Assembly: GCA_964486845.1 (NCBI GenBank) | Contig: CAZAQY010000025.1 | Span: forward strand, 1 to 53,623 | Reading direction: 5' to 3' | Length of the DNA stretch: 53,623 bases | Source of the DNA: Anammoximicrobium sp964486845 | Lineage (GTDB): Bacteria; Planctomycetota; Planctomycetia; Pirellulales; Pirellulaceae | Shown: one piece after another, positions 9,427-17,931 of the stretch | How the letters are laid out: every line of letters begins with the position of its first letter | How positions within the stretch are numbered: position 1 is the stretch's first letter | The notes under the pieces: generated by a model | The model's database searches: none | The model's input: the letters and a program-made list of their open reading frames with translations, nothing else | What the model was told of the DNA's origin: nothing | Program-made: the position numbers and the translations under genes

Positions 9427-10659
9427 ATGAATCCAGAGCACTCCCCCGCGACCGACTTGTTTTCCAGCGTTCCGGCCGCCGTCGATGCGATCGCCCGCGG
9501 CGGCGTGGTGATTGTCGTCGACGCCGAAGACCGCGAGAACGAAGGTGATTTTATTTGTGCCGCCGAGAAGGCCACGCCCGAGACGGTGAACTTCATTCTC
9601 CGCGGACGCGGACAGTTCTGCGTGCCGGTGTTGCCGGACGTTTGCGAACGACTCGATCTGGCGCCCGTCGTCGCGGCCAATACCTCGCCGCTGACAACCG
9701 GGTTCATGACGCCCATCGATCATCGTTCGGCGAAAACCGGCATCACGGCTCGCGAGCGCGCTCACACGGTCCGCGCCATGGTGGATCCTAACAGCCGGGC
9801 CGCCGACTTTGTGCGGCCTGGGCACGTACACCCGTTGTTAGCCAAAGAAGGCGGCGTCCTGCGCCGGGCCGGGCATACCGAGGCGGCTGTGGACCTGGCC
9901 CGCATGGCCGGCCTGACGCCGGCCGGCGTGCTGTGCGAGATCCTTGACGATTGCGGCGAACGCGCCTCGCGGGCCCGGTTGCTGGAAGTGGCCCGCGAAA
10001 GCCGTCTGGAGATCATTTCAATCGAACAGCTGATCGCGCATCGCCGCGTCACGGAGAAGCTGGTGAGCCGCTGCGTCGAAGCCAATCTGCCGACGCGGTT
10101 CGGACACTTTCGCGTCATCGTGTACGACATCAAGTACGAGCGGCAGCAGTCCGTCGTGCTGCTGATGGGCCAGCCGGAGCGGCTGGCGGCGCCGCTGGTG
10201 CGAATCCACTCCAGCTGTTTCACCGGCGACCTGCTGTGCTCGCTGCGCTGCGACTGCGGCGAGCAGTTGCACATGGCGTTGGACATGATCAGCCGGGAAG
10301 GGGCCGGCGTGCTCGTCTACCTGCCGCAGGAGGGACGCGGCATCGGGTTGACCGACAAGATCAAAGCGTATGCTTTGCAGGAACAGGGGCTGGACACCGT
10401 CGAAGCCAACGTGGCCTTGGGGTACCAGGCCGACATGCGGGACTACGGGATCGGTCTGCAGATCCTCAAGGACCTCGGCCTGCGCAAGGTGCGGCTGCTG
10501 ACCAACAACCCCAAGAAGACGGACGCCTTCATCTACGGCGGGTTTGATATCGAGGTCGTGGATCAAGTCCCCATTTTGCCGCCGGTGAACGAATACAACG
10601 CGCACTATCTGGCGACCAAGCGGGACAAACTAGGGCATCAGCTGCCGCACGACCTGTGA
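9427..10659 (+). CDS. ribBA: Bifunctional DHBP synthase / GTP cyclohydrolase II
   Basis: This makes both precursors of riboflavin: 3,4-dihydroxy-2-butanone 4-phosphate from ribulose 5-phosphate (N-terminal RibB half, about residues 10-205) and the pyrimidinedione precursor from GTP (C-terminal RibA half). RibB motifs are the acidic DAEDRENEGDFI loop and KEGGVLRRAGHTEAAVDL. RibA motifs are RIHSSCFTGD and SLRCDCGEQL, which hold the zinc cysteines, and LPQEGRGIGL, then NNPKK near the end. The ATG at 9427 gives 410 aa, normal for the fusion; an upstream in-frame start at 9397 is possible, and no clear ribosome-binding site decides. No other riboflavin genes are adjacent. Confidence 0.95.
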   Translation: MNPEHSPATDLFSSVPAAVDAIARGGVVIVVDAEDRENEGDFICAAEKATPETVNFILRGRGQFCVPVLPDVCERLDLAPVVAANTSPLTTGFMTPIDHRSAKTGITARERAHTVRAMVDPNSRAADFVRPGHVHPLLAKEGGVLRRAGHTEAAVDLARMAGLTPAGVLCEILDDCGERASRARLLEVARESRLEIISIEQLIAHRRVTEKLVSRCVEANLPTRFGHFRVIVYDIKYERQQSVVLLMGQPERLAAPLVRIHSSCFTGDLLCSLRCDCGEQLHMALDMISREGAGVLVYLPQEGRGIGLTDKIKAYALQEQGLDTVEANVALGYQADMRDYGIGLQILKDLGLRKVRLLTNNPKKTDAFIYGGFDIEVVDQVPILPPVNEYNAHYLATKRDKLGHQLPHDL

Positions 10660-10672
10660 ACCGGCGTCCGCC

Positions 10673-13015
10673 TCAAGGACCGTAGGGCATGGCGCCGCCC
10701 GGATAGCCCATCATGTCCCCATAGCCCCCTGGCATCATTCCCGGAGCGCTTGCCGCACTGCCAGGCTTGTCTTCGATGAACAGCAGTCTTCGGTACTCCT
10801 CCGCGTCGTCCACCTCGTTGCACGCGATCAGCCGCCCGCTGTCATCCACGACCAGATACTCGCCGGGTACGGGCAGCGGCGTTTCCTCCTTCGTGACCTT
10901 GTCTACGTCCACCATCAACGATTCACCCCCGCGCAAGTCGGCGACGAACGCATCCGTGCCGAACGAGTAGCCCTCCAGCCGCTTGATTTGCAGGGTGAGC
11001 GGGCGCAGCACGTCGGCGTCTTGCTTGAAGCTCAGGAACGCGCCTCGGAGGACCTCACGCTCCGCAGGCACCTCCGTCGCGCGGCGCCAGTCCCAGACGG
11101 CGCTCACCAGCTTGCCCTTTGGCTCCTCGTATTCCACGCTGGGGCCGTTGGGCGGGATCTTGATGAAGCGCGGGCCGGTCGCGCCGCCCGCCACGAACTC
11201 CGCGGGACTGACCACCGTCACCGGTTCACTCGGCTCGCTCCACTCGGTGTATAGCCAAGAGGTGCGGCGCGGTCGCTTGTCGGGATTCTTCCGCAGAAAA
11301 TCTTCGTCGTCCGCGGTCACTTTGGCCAAGCGTTCGACGACCGCCTGATCGAGAATTCTGGGATTCGGTTCCGCCGCCTTGTTCTGGGGCCGGTTGGGAT
11401 CCTCCAGCATCACCCGAACGCGATATCGATAAGTCCTTCCGGGCTCGGCATTCAAGTCAAAGAAACGAATCATCTTGTACTTGACGGCCGGCTGCATGAC
11501 GCCGGGCATCCCAGGCATTCCATAGCCGCCCGGCATGCTGCCGGGATAACCCGAACCGCTGCCGTACATATCCATTCCGGGCGTCATGCCGTACTCGCCA
11601 GCATACATGGCCCCACCCCCAGACCCGGCATCCATGCCGGGATACCCCATTCCAGGCATTCCGGGCATCTCGGGCATTCCGGGCATCATTCCGGGCATCA
11701 TCCCCGCGGCGCCTGCTCCGGCAAGGGGGAGTTGCGGCACCCCCTCGCTGAAATCGGTCATCGGCTTCGGCTCGCCTCCGGTCTCCTCCTTCTTTCCCTC
11801 TTTGCTTCCTTCTTTTGCTTGTTCGCCGGTGGCCGGCTGGGCCATGGCCAGGTTCGTGGCGAGTTGCCGCTTGGGTACTTGGCTGTGCAACGCCAGCGAA
11901 TCGTAGGGTTGCAGCAGCACCGGCGGGATAGGCATGGTGAGGATGCCGGGCAGGAGATACGCTTGGTCCGCGACCTCGGCCGGAATCCCCGCAAACTCCA
12001 TGGCTGTCTTCATCGCGAACAGACGGTCGCTGACAGGCTGCCACTGCAGTTCCTCATTTGGGTCGTCTGGGACTTCTGCCCGTTCGGCGAAGAACCACAG
12101 GTACTTGGGAATATCGTGCATGGTGCTGTAGCCGGTGGCGCTGGCCAGGGCCCGTTCATATTCCTCCCACTGCCTCTCATACGGCACCAAGGCTTTGACG
12201 GCGACCATCGCAAAGGACTTGGCGACAACACCCGGAGTGGCAGTCGTGGGCCCGGCCGTCGGCATCGCCATCCCGCCACCCGGCCGGTAGCCTTTGCCGA
12301 GGTAGTGGCTGATGTAAAATTGGCCCAACTGCCGTATGCCGCCCGTCATGCCGGCGCCATAGCCTGGCATCATGCCGCCGTCACTGCCCATGGGCGGCAT
12401 GCCCGGCATCTCGCCTTCCGCGCCAGGGTAGCCCGGCATCATGGGACCGGAGCCATACATCTCGTCGCCGTACATGCCTGAGGAGCCGCCCGGCATCCGC
12501 GGCCTTTTCCGAGGCTTCGGCTTGGGCTTGGCTGCCTCTTTCGGCTTTTCAATGGCATCTTTTGCATCCGACCAAGTGTCATCCACTTTCCTCGTTCTCA
12601 TCATGATCGCGACGACGCGCGCTTCCGCCTCAACCTGTTCGGGCCGGTAAATCGTCGGATCTTGCCGTTTCTGCTGCCGCGGGAACAACTCCTTGATCCA
12701 CGGGTTCCCGGTGTAGGGCTGAGGGTCGACGGCCGTCCCGGCGATACTGGCTTGGGCGGGATAATTGTCCACTTTTCGCTGCCGTTCCGGACCGAGGGTC
12801 GCCCAGGCATTGGCATTCTGCAGGTTGGTGAGAGCGCCGCCAGCGCTGCCTTTCAAGCTGCCGGGACTCTGCCCTTCGTCAACGGTCTCCAGCGTGGCGC
12901 TGGAGTACACAAACACGCCCACGAGAATGAGCACCATGCCGAAAATGGCCTTCTCGGCGTGCTGCACAACAAACCCCTTCAGGCCACCCTTGCCGAAGTT
13001 CAACTTGAGCTTCAT
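10673..13015 (-). CDS. Membrane-anchored protein of the PilMNO-like locus, Met/Pro/Gly-rich
   Basis: This is the third gene of the pilus-like locus, 780 aa. A short basic N-terminus is followed by one membrane segment (about residues 24-42, AIFGMVLILVGVFVYSS), so most of the protein faces the periplasm. Two low-complexity MPG/GYPG-rich stretches (about residues 175-225 and 430-500) separate more ordered segments. A C-terminal part (about 500-750) has a beta-rich look, with short turns such as EPGRTYRYRVRV, which resembles fibronectin-type or carbohydrate-binding modules. A GGAGA ribosome-binding site lies about 7 bases before the ATG. No confident family match; a PilP-like linking role is inferred only from gene order. 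The gap to the upstream gene is 118 bp. Confidence 0.75.
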   Translation of the reverse strand: MKLKLNFGKGGLKGFVVQHAEKAIFGMVLILVGVFVYSSATLETVDEGQSPGSLKGSAGGALTNLQNANAWATLGPERQRKVDNYPAQASIAGTAVDPQPYTGNPWIKELFPRQQKRQDPTIYRPEQVEAEARVVAIMMRTRKVDDTWSDAKDAIEKPKEAAKPKPKPRKRPRMPGGSSGMYGDEMYGSGPMMPGYPGAEGEMPGMPPMGSDGGMMPGYGAGMTGGIRQLGQFYISHYLGKGYRPGGGMAMPTAGPTTATPGVVAKSFAMVAVKALVPYERQWEEYERALASATGYSTMHDIPKYLWFFAERAEVPDDPNEELQWQPVSDRLFAMKTAMEFAGIPAEVADQAYLLPGILTMPIPPVLLQPYDSLALHSQVPKRQLATNLAMAQPATGEQAKEGSKEGKKEETGGEPKPMTDFSEGVPQLPLAGAGAAGMMPGMMPGMPEMPGMPGMGYPGMDAGSGGGAMYAGEYGMTPGMDMYGSGSGYPGSMPGGYGMPGMPGVMQPAVKYKMIRFFDLNAEPGRTYRYRVRVMLEDPNRPQNKAAEPNPRILDQAVVERLAKVTADDEDFLRKNPDKRPRRTSWLYTEWSEPSEPVTVVSPAEFVAGGATGPRFIKIPPNGPSVEYEEPKGKLVSAVWDWRRATEVPAEREVLRGAFLSFKQDADVLRPLTLQIKRLEGYSFGTDAFVADLRGGESLMVDVDKVTKEETPLPVPGEYLVVDDSGRLIACNEVDDAEEYRRLLFIEDKPGSAASAPGMMPGGYGDMMGYPGGAMPYGP

Positions 13016-13133
13016 CGTCTTCTCTCCAAACTTCGAAGGCTCCCTGCCTCAGCTCCTGCCGTTGCCTCGCTCGCGGCAATCCGCGCGACGGGCGGTCAAA
13101 ATCGGCTGTCGAGTTCTTGACACAAGCCCAACG

Positions 13134-15067
13134 CTAGCTCGCCGGCGCCGCCGCTGGAGGCGTGGTCCCGGTCAAACCGGATTGCTGCTCCAGCCCCAGT
13201 TTCTTCTCGTCCACAGGATTGTAGATGTAAATGATCCCGTAAATCTCCACGGGCACGTCGTGAGCCGATGTGGAGGCGACCGTAGTGCGGTCCTTCAGTC
13301 TCTGTTCTTGCCCCGGCATGCCCATGCCCATCCCGTAATCCGGCGAGGGATAGCCAGCGCCTTCCATGCCTGGCGGCGTGTAACCCATTCCCATGCCCGC
13401 ATCCATCCCCATCCCCATCCCCATCCCGGTGTCCATGCCGGGCATCGCCGGCACCATGCCTGCAGAACCCGCGGGCATTCCGTACTCGCCGCCCATGCCG
13501 GGGCTGCCGCCCATCATCCCGTATCCGCCTCCCATGTTCACCATGTCATAGGATCCGCCCGCCTCCTTGCCCCGGTTGATCCGCACCTGGCGGACTTCGA
13601 CGGGCAGGAACGCGTTACCGAACTGGGCGAGCAGACGAGGCAGCTTGCGTTCGTCCACCACCAAACGCATCCGCACGGGCATCCGCTTGGCGACCACCAG
13701 AAAGGCGTCCGCCGTTGTGTCCGAACGCAACGCGGACCGCAAGGTTTCCGCTCTCAAGGCCTGGTACTGATTGTCCACGTAGCGGCCTTCGGCCGGATCC
13801 AGGGACACGGCGCCCATGCCCGGCATGCCCATGCCCGGCATGCCCATGCCCGGCATGCCCATGCCCNNNNNNNNNNNNNNNNNNNNNNNNNNNNNNNNNN
13901 NNNNNNNNNNNNNNNNNNNNNNNNNNNNNNNNNNNNNNNNNNNNNNNNNNNNNNNNNNNNNNNNNNGCCCATGCCCGGCATGCCCATGCCCGGCATGCCC
14001 ATGCCCGGCATGCCCATGCCCATGCCCGGCATGTCTCCGCCCGCGGGCATCATGGCTTCAGCGCCGCCGCCGGCCGGCATGCCGGCTGCCTCCGCGGGCA
14101 TCATTGCGCTGCCGGAGCCGGCCATTTCGGCCCCAGGCGCACCGGCCGAGCCATACATATCACCAGCCGGCATGCCATCCATGCCCGGCATCATGCCGCC
14201 GCCCATTCCGCCGCCGCCAAGCCGGACGACCTGCCCGGCGCGCGGCGGGGCATGGCGGCCGATGAGGATGGTCTCGATCGTCTTGACTACGGCTTCGTGC
14301 CGCGATTCGGCTTTGTCGTTGGTCTGGCGAATGATGTACATCAACGCCGTCAGGACCCACAGGTCCTCCTGGGCGTACAGGATTTGCAGGGTGTTAGGCA
14401 AGCTTTCCGTCTGCTTGGACCAATCGAAGTGCAAACCCACCAGTCTCGCCTGGTCGCTCGGATCCCAGAGGATGATCGGCTGTTTCTCCTGAGCCAGCTT
14501 TCTTGCCTCTTCCGGTGTCAGGTTGGTAACCCCGCCCATCATGCCGGGCATGCCGGGCATCCCACCGGCCGTCCTGCCGACTTGCCATCTGGTTCCGACG
14601 ACTTCCGCCAGTCGGGGCAACAGGTTGCCGACGTACTCGGAGTAGCGGCGGCGGAAGTCCACCTTTAACTCCTGGCTCTGCGGCGTGGGGAAGTCCACCT
14701 TGGCTTCAATGGGTTTCAACGGGCGGACGGCGGCCACAAAATCTTCCCGCAGATCCATCGGCCAACGCAGAATCATGTCCTGCCGCGAATACTGGTACTT
14801 CCATGCCTCCAGCACCAGGTTCAGCGTGTTGTTCAACAGCTTGTCCATCTCCTGGTGGGACTTCTCGTTCGGGGGATCCTGCTTCTTCTGCAGCCCCGCG
14901 ACCGTGGTGTACTTGGCCTTGATGTCGCTCTGGTTCTTCTCGAACTCCTTGTGCAGCGTGTCGCGCGCCATGTACCACGTGGCCATGCTGCCTGCGAGGA
15001 TCAGGCCGCAGCCGATCCAGAAGACATGTTTCATCGCGGCTCGTGCAAACGCTTTCACTTGGTCCAT
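13134..15067 (-). CDS. PilO-like membrane protein with Met-Pro-Gly repeat, split by a scaffold gap
   Basis: This is a bitopic protein with a single membrane helix near residues 15-33 (VFWIGCGLILAGS), a following coiled-coil segment (EFEKNQSDIKAKYTTVAGL) and a folded periplasmic part, an arrangement typical of PilO. The middle is a MPGMGM-type repeat that contains 100 Ns. Before and after the gap the reading frames differ. Merging the identical 55-mers on both sides (removing 13867-14021) restores one frame and gives 592 aa. After the repeat, a second ordered region (about 150 aa) leads to a C-terminus reading PVEIYGIIYIYNPVDEK, which resembles a PilO/GspM-like ferredoxin-fold end. GGAGGT lies 8 bases before the ATG, and the gap to pilM is 4 bases. 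Confidence 0.8.
13812..14021. other. Scaffold gap (100 N) flanked by identical 55-mers inside a coding repeat
   Basis: Bases 13867-13966 are N. The 55 bases before the gap (13812-13866) and the 55 after it (13967-14021) are identical and consist of the GCCCATGCCCGGCAT repeat that encodes Met-Pro-Gly-Met-Gly. The two contig ends therefore overlap by exactly 55 bases and were joined without merging. The true repeat number is not known. Confidence 0.9.
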
Positions 15068-15071
15068 GACG

Positions 15072-17609
15072 CTAACCTCCCGTGTTGGCAGCTGCCATCT
15101 TATTGCCGGGAGTCGCCGGCGGCGGCTGCTCTGGTTGCTCTGGTTCCTGCTGTTGCTGCTCCTGCTGTTGCTGCAGTTGTGCCTCCGCCCGCTGACGAAG
15201 CCGTTCGGTCAGCAGTTTTTCCTGCCAGCAGAATTGGAGCACGAACGTATACTTGGGCGCCACAAAGAAGGGAGGCTCTTTCGGCTCCTCTTTCTCCTTC
15301 TTGCTGTCCGGCTTCGCGGCACCGCCGGTCAAACCCGCCCCCGGCGCCCCCACACCGGCCGGCGCCATCCCCATCCCCGGCATCACCCCGGGCATCATCC
15401 CGGGCATTCCCTCCGCCGCCCCGGGATACCCGCCCGTGCCCGCCGGGGGCCCTTCATAGAAGGGATTCCGAATTTGGAAGTTGCGCTCGATCGGCGGATC
15501 GACGGCCAACACGGGGAAATCGATTCCCAACTCCTTCATCGTAAAGCGGGTGGGCGGCAGTCCTGGTCCCGAAGGCAACTCGACGGTCTGTTCGCGAAGT
15601 TCCTTCAAGAACGTATCGCGCACGTGGGTGCCACCCCACGTGGTGATGTCCGAGTTATAGAAATGGTGCCCTTTGATCTCGATGACCCAGCCGGGGCCTT
15701 CCGGCCCGGTCACTTCGGTTGAACTACCGCTGGTGGCCTCAGCCCCCGCAGCGCTGGCGGCGGGCGCCGCAGCGGGGCCGCCTGCAGGCCCAGTTCCTGC
15801 CTCGGACGCCGCCGCGTCCGCGGGGGCGCCCGCCGCAGGGGTTGCGGCGTCCGCAGCGCCGGGCGCCGCGGCGGCGGCCGCGCCGAGAGGAGCAGCCCCA
15901 GCCGCGGCAGGAGCGGCGGCACCAGGCCCTGCGGCGGCAGCCGCAGGATCGGCCGCTGCCGCAGCGGCGGGAATCGGCGCTCCCTGCAAGCGCGCCAACT
16001 CTTCCAGGTACTTGCGCTTGATCGGCTGGGTGAACCACATCTTGAGGTCCGTAAAGTACTGGGATTCGATGTACTCGATGTGAATGTCCTTGCGCTCGGT
16101 AATGGGCAGCAGCTTGGGGTCGGGAATCTGCCCGGGCGCCAGGGCCGGGTCGCGTGGCAACGCGTCGTTGATGGCCTTCAGCAATTCCATCCACAAGATG
16201 CGGCGATCGGAGTTGCCGGAGAGTTCCTTGCCCAGCGAGATCAATTCCTCCAAGCGTTTCACCCGCGTGGCATCCTCCTGCTCGTTCTTGCTGAATTGCG
16301 ACGAGACGCTGTCCACCTCCTTCATCGCGGTTTCCCACGTCACGCCTTCCTGTTCCCGCTGCGGGTGTACCTTGTACCAGGCGTTGTATTCGAAGAAGAA
16401 ATTGATGGCGAAGGCCAACATCAGACCGGCGGCAGTTGCCAAGGCCCAAGGCTTCTTGGCCCGGATGATGCGCTCCGTCAGCATTTCCTTCGGCAGCAGG
16501 TTCGTGTCGAACTTCGCCTGCCCCAGGCCTTGCAGACACAAGCCGTAGCAGACGGCGAAGGCGTGCATGTTCTCCTTGAACTGCGGCGACGACAGCACGG
16601 ACTGACCCGACACCCGCGCCGACCACCGTTCGTGGTCGACATTCACCAGCTCATAGCCCAGGTTCTTCGCCAGGTACTGCTGCAGGCCGGGCAGCTTGAC
16701 CGCGTTGCCCAGCATGATCAGCCCGCCGATTTGGGCTTTGCGTTCAATGTTCTGGAAGAACCCGACGGACCGCTGGACTTCGGTCAACAGGTCGTTAAAC
16801 ACGGGCCGCATCGCCTGAATGACGCTCTTGGCATCCTCGGCCTCCCGCACGTTGCGTTTCAGGTGCTCGGCCTTGGCAAACGTCAGTTTCAACTCTTTCG
16901 TCAGCTGCTTGGTGAAGTGATTGCCCCCGATGGGCATGTTCCGCTGCCAGATGCGGAAACCGTTCGTGACGACCAGGTCCGTGGTGTCGGTGCCCATGCT
17001 GATGATGACGAACGACTCCGGCGGGTTGTCGGCGTCGTAGATGTCCGCCTGCAGCGTGTCCGTCATCAGGCTGTGGGCCACGAAGTTGTAGGTGCAGATC
17101 GGCCCCAGTTGCACGATGTGGATCTCCACGTCGGCCTCGCGAAACGGTTCCAGGGAATCGTACACCTGGTCGCGCTTCATGGCCACCAAACCGACCTCCG
17201 CTTCCATCAAGAAGCCGTCGACTTCGTTGGCGCCGCCCATCAGCTGATAGTCCCAGATGACTTCGTCCAACGGGAACGGGATCGCCTGCCGCGCCTCGAA
17301 ACGGACGATGTCGGGGAGTTTCTTCATATCGACCGGGGGCGGCTCGAAGAAACGCACCAAGCCGCTTTGGCCCGGCACCGAGATGACGACCTTGTCGCCC
17401 TTGACGTTGTTCCGCTGCACGAACTGGTTGATGGCCTCTTGAATCAATTCCTTCGGATTGGCATCAGGCTGGCTGAGAATCTTCGGGTGTTCAATGTAGT
17501 CAAAGGCCGTCGCAACCAGGACTTGGTTCTGGTCGTCGTACTCGCAGCGCAGCGCCTTGAGCGCGCAATGGCCGATGTCGATACCCCACACACCGTTGGT
17601 GGCCGCCAT
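15072..17609 (-). CDS. pilM: PilM-PilN fusion, type IV pilus-like inner-membrane platform
   Basis: This is an 845-aa protein. Residues 1 to about 370 are a PilM actin-like ATPase domain: VWGIDIGHCALKALR at the N-terminus, VVISVPGQSGLVRFFEP, and the second phosphate motif MGTDTTDLVV. A membrane segment (about 388-408, PWALATAAGLMLAFAINFFF) and a coiled region follow, as in PilN, so PilM and PilN are fused here. A long Ala/Pro/Gly linker (about 550-650) leads to a C-terminal segment ending in a Gln-rich tail. In type IV pili, PilM binds the cytoplasmic tail of PilN. AGGAA lies just before the ATG. The next two genes downstream (PilO-like and a third) are co-directional; no pilB, pilQ or pilin gene is visible. 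Confidence 0.85.
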   Translation of the reverse strand: MAATNGVWGIDIGHCALKALRCEYDDQNQVLVATAFDYIEHPKILSQPDANPKELIQEAINQFVQRNNVKGDKVVISVPGQSGLVRFFEPPPVDMKKLPDIVRFEARQAIPFPLDEVIWDYQLMGGANEVDGFLMEAEVGLVAMKRDQVYDSLEPFREADVEIHIVQLGPICTYNFVAHSLMTDTLQADIYDADNPPESFVIISMGTDTTDLVVTNGFRIWQRNMPIGGNHFTKQLTKELKLTFAKAEHLKRNVREAEDAKSVIQAMRPVFNDLLTEVQRSVGFFQNIERKAQIGGLIMLGNAVKLPGLQQYLAKNLGYELVNVDHERWSARVSGQSVLSSPQFKENMHAFAVCYGLCLQGLGQAKFDTNLLPKEMLTERIIRAKKPWALATAAGLMLAFAINFFFEYNAWYKVHPQREQEGVTWETAMKEVDSVSSQFSKNEQEDATRVKRLEELISLGKELSGNSDRRILWMELLKAINDALPRDPALAPGQIPDPKLLPITERKDIHIEYIESQYFTDLKMWFTQPIKRKYLEELARLQGAPIPAAAAAADPAAAAAGPGAAAPAAAGAAPLGAAAAAAPGAADAATPAAGAPADAAASEAGTGPAGGPAAAPAASAAGAEATSGSSTEVTGPEGPGWVIEIKGHHFYNSDITTWGGTHVRDTFLKELREQTVELPSGPGLPPTRFTMKELGIDFPVLAVDPPIERNFQIRNPFYEGPPAGTGGYPGAAEGMPGMMPGVMPGMGMAPAGVGAPGAGLTGGAAKPDSKKEKEEPKEPPFFVAPKYTFVLQFCWQEKLLTERLRQRAEAQLQQQQEQQQQEPEQPEQPPPATPGNKMAAANTGG

Positions 17610-17743
17610 AATCAGTTCCTAACGCAAGGGACAGGAAACGGATGACGTGGCTAACCACACATCACCCCACCCAGCCTCCTGAGAAGAGAAAATCTACCCG
17701 GACCCCAAAGGCCGGCCTTGCCCTAAGCCGCCCTCTGGTTTCA

Positions 17744-17772
17744 GTTTAACGACGCGGGTCAAAAGGTGTCAA
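17744..17772 (-). promoter_or_regulatory. Possible promoter of the pilM operon
   Basis: On the minus strand a perfect TTGACA (17767-17772) is followed after 17 bases by TTAAAC (17744-17749), a weak -10. It would give a leader of about 130 bases before pilM. The rest of the 322-bp gap between pilM and the divergent gene at 17932 holds GC-rich imperfect repeats and nothing else I recognise. Confidence 0.35.
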
Positions 17773-17931
17773 GAATTCATTCTCGGCCTTCGGACAACTA
17801 TCGCCAAGGGCCCCGCCAACCGCCGACCGCCGCCCCTTGGCGCCCTTGGCACCCTCGACCGGCGGCTCTACAGCCGCTATCGTGTTGAGGACAGCAGTTC
17901 TGGGCACCCTCCTATTTTATGCCATGAAACC

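Noticed and set aside
13800..14040. Regularly spaced repeat that could be taken for a CRISPR array
   Set aside because: The unit is a 15-base coding repeat (Met-Pro-Gly) without spacers, in frame in the PilO-like gene.
16080..17645. Long plus-strand open frame opposite pilM (521 codons)
   Set aside because: It is an antisense shadow of the high-GC pilM gene, with no domain-like content and no ribosome-binding site.
17640..17931. tRNA-like or small-RNA gene in the pilM upstream gap
   Set aside because: No cloverleaf or CCA-type end; only GC-rich imperfect repeats.
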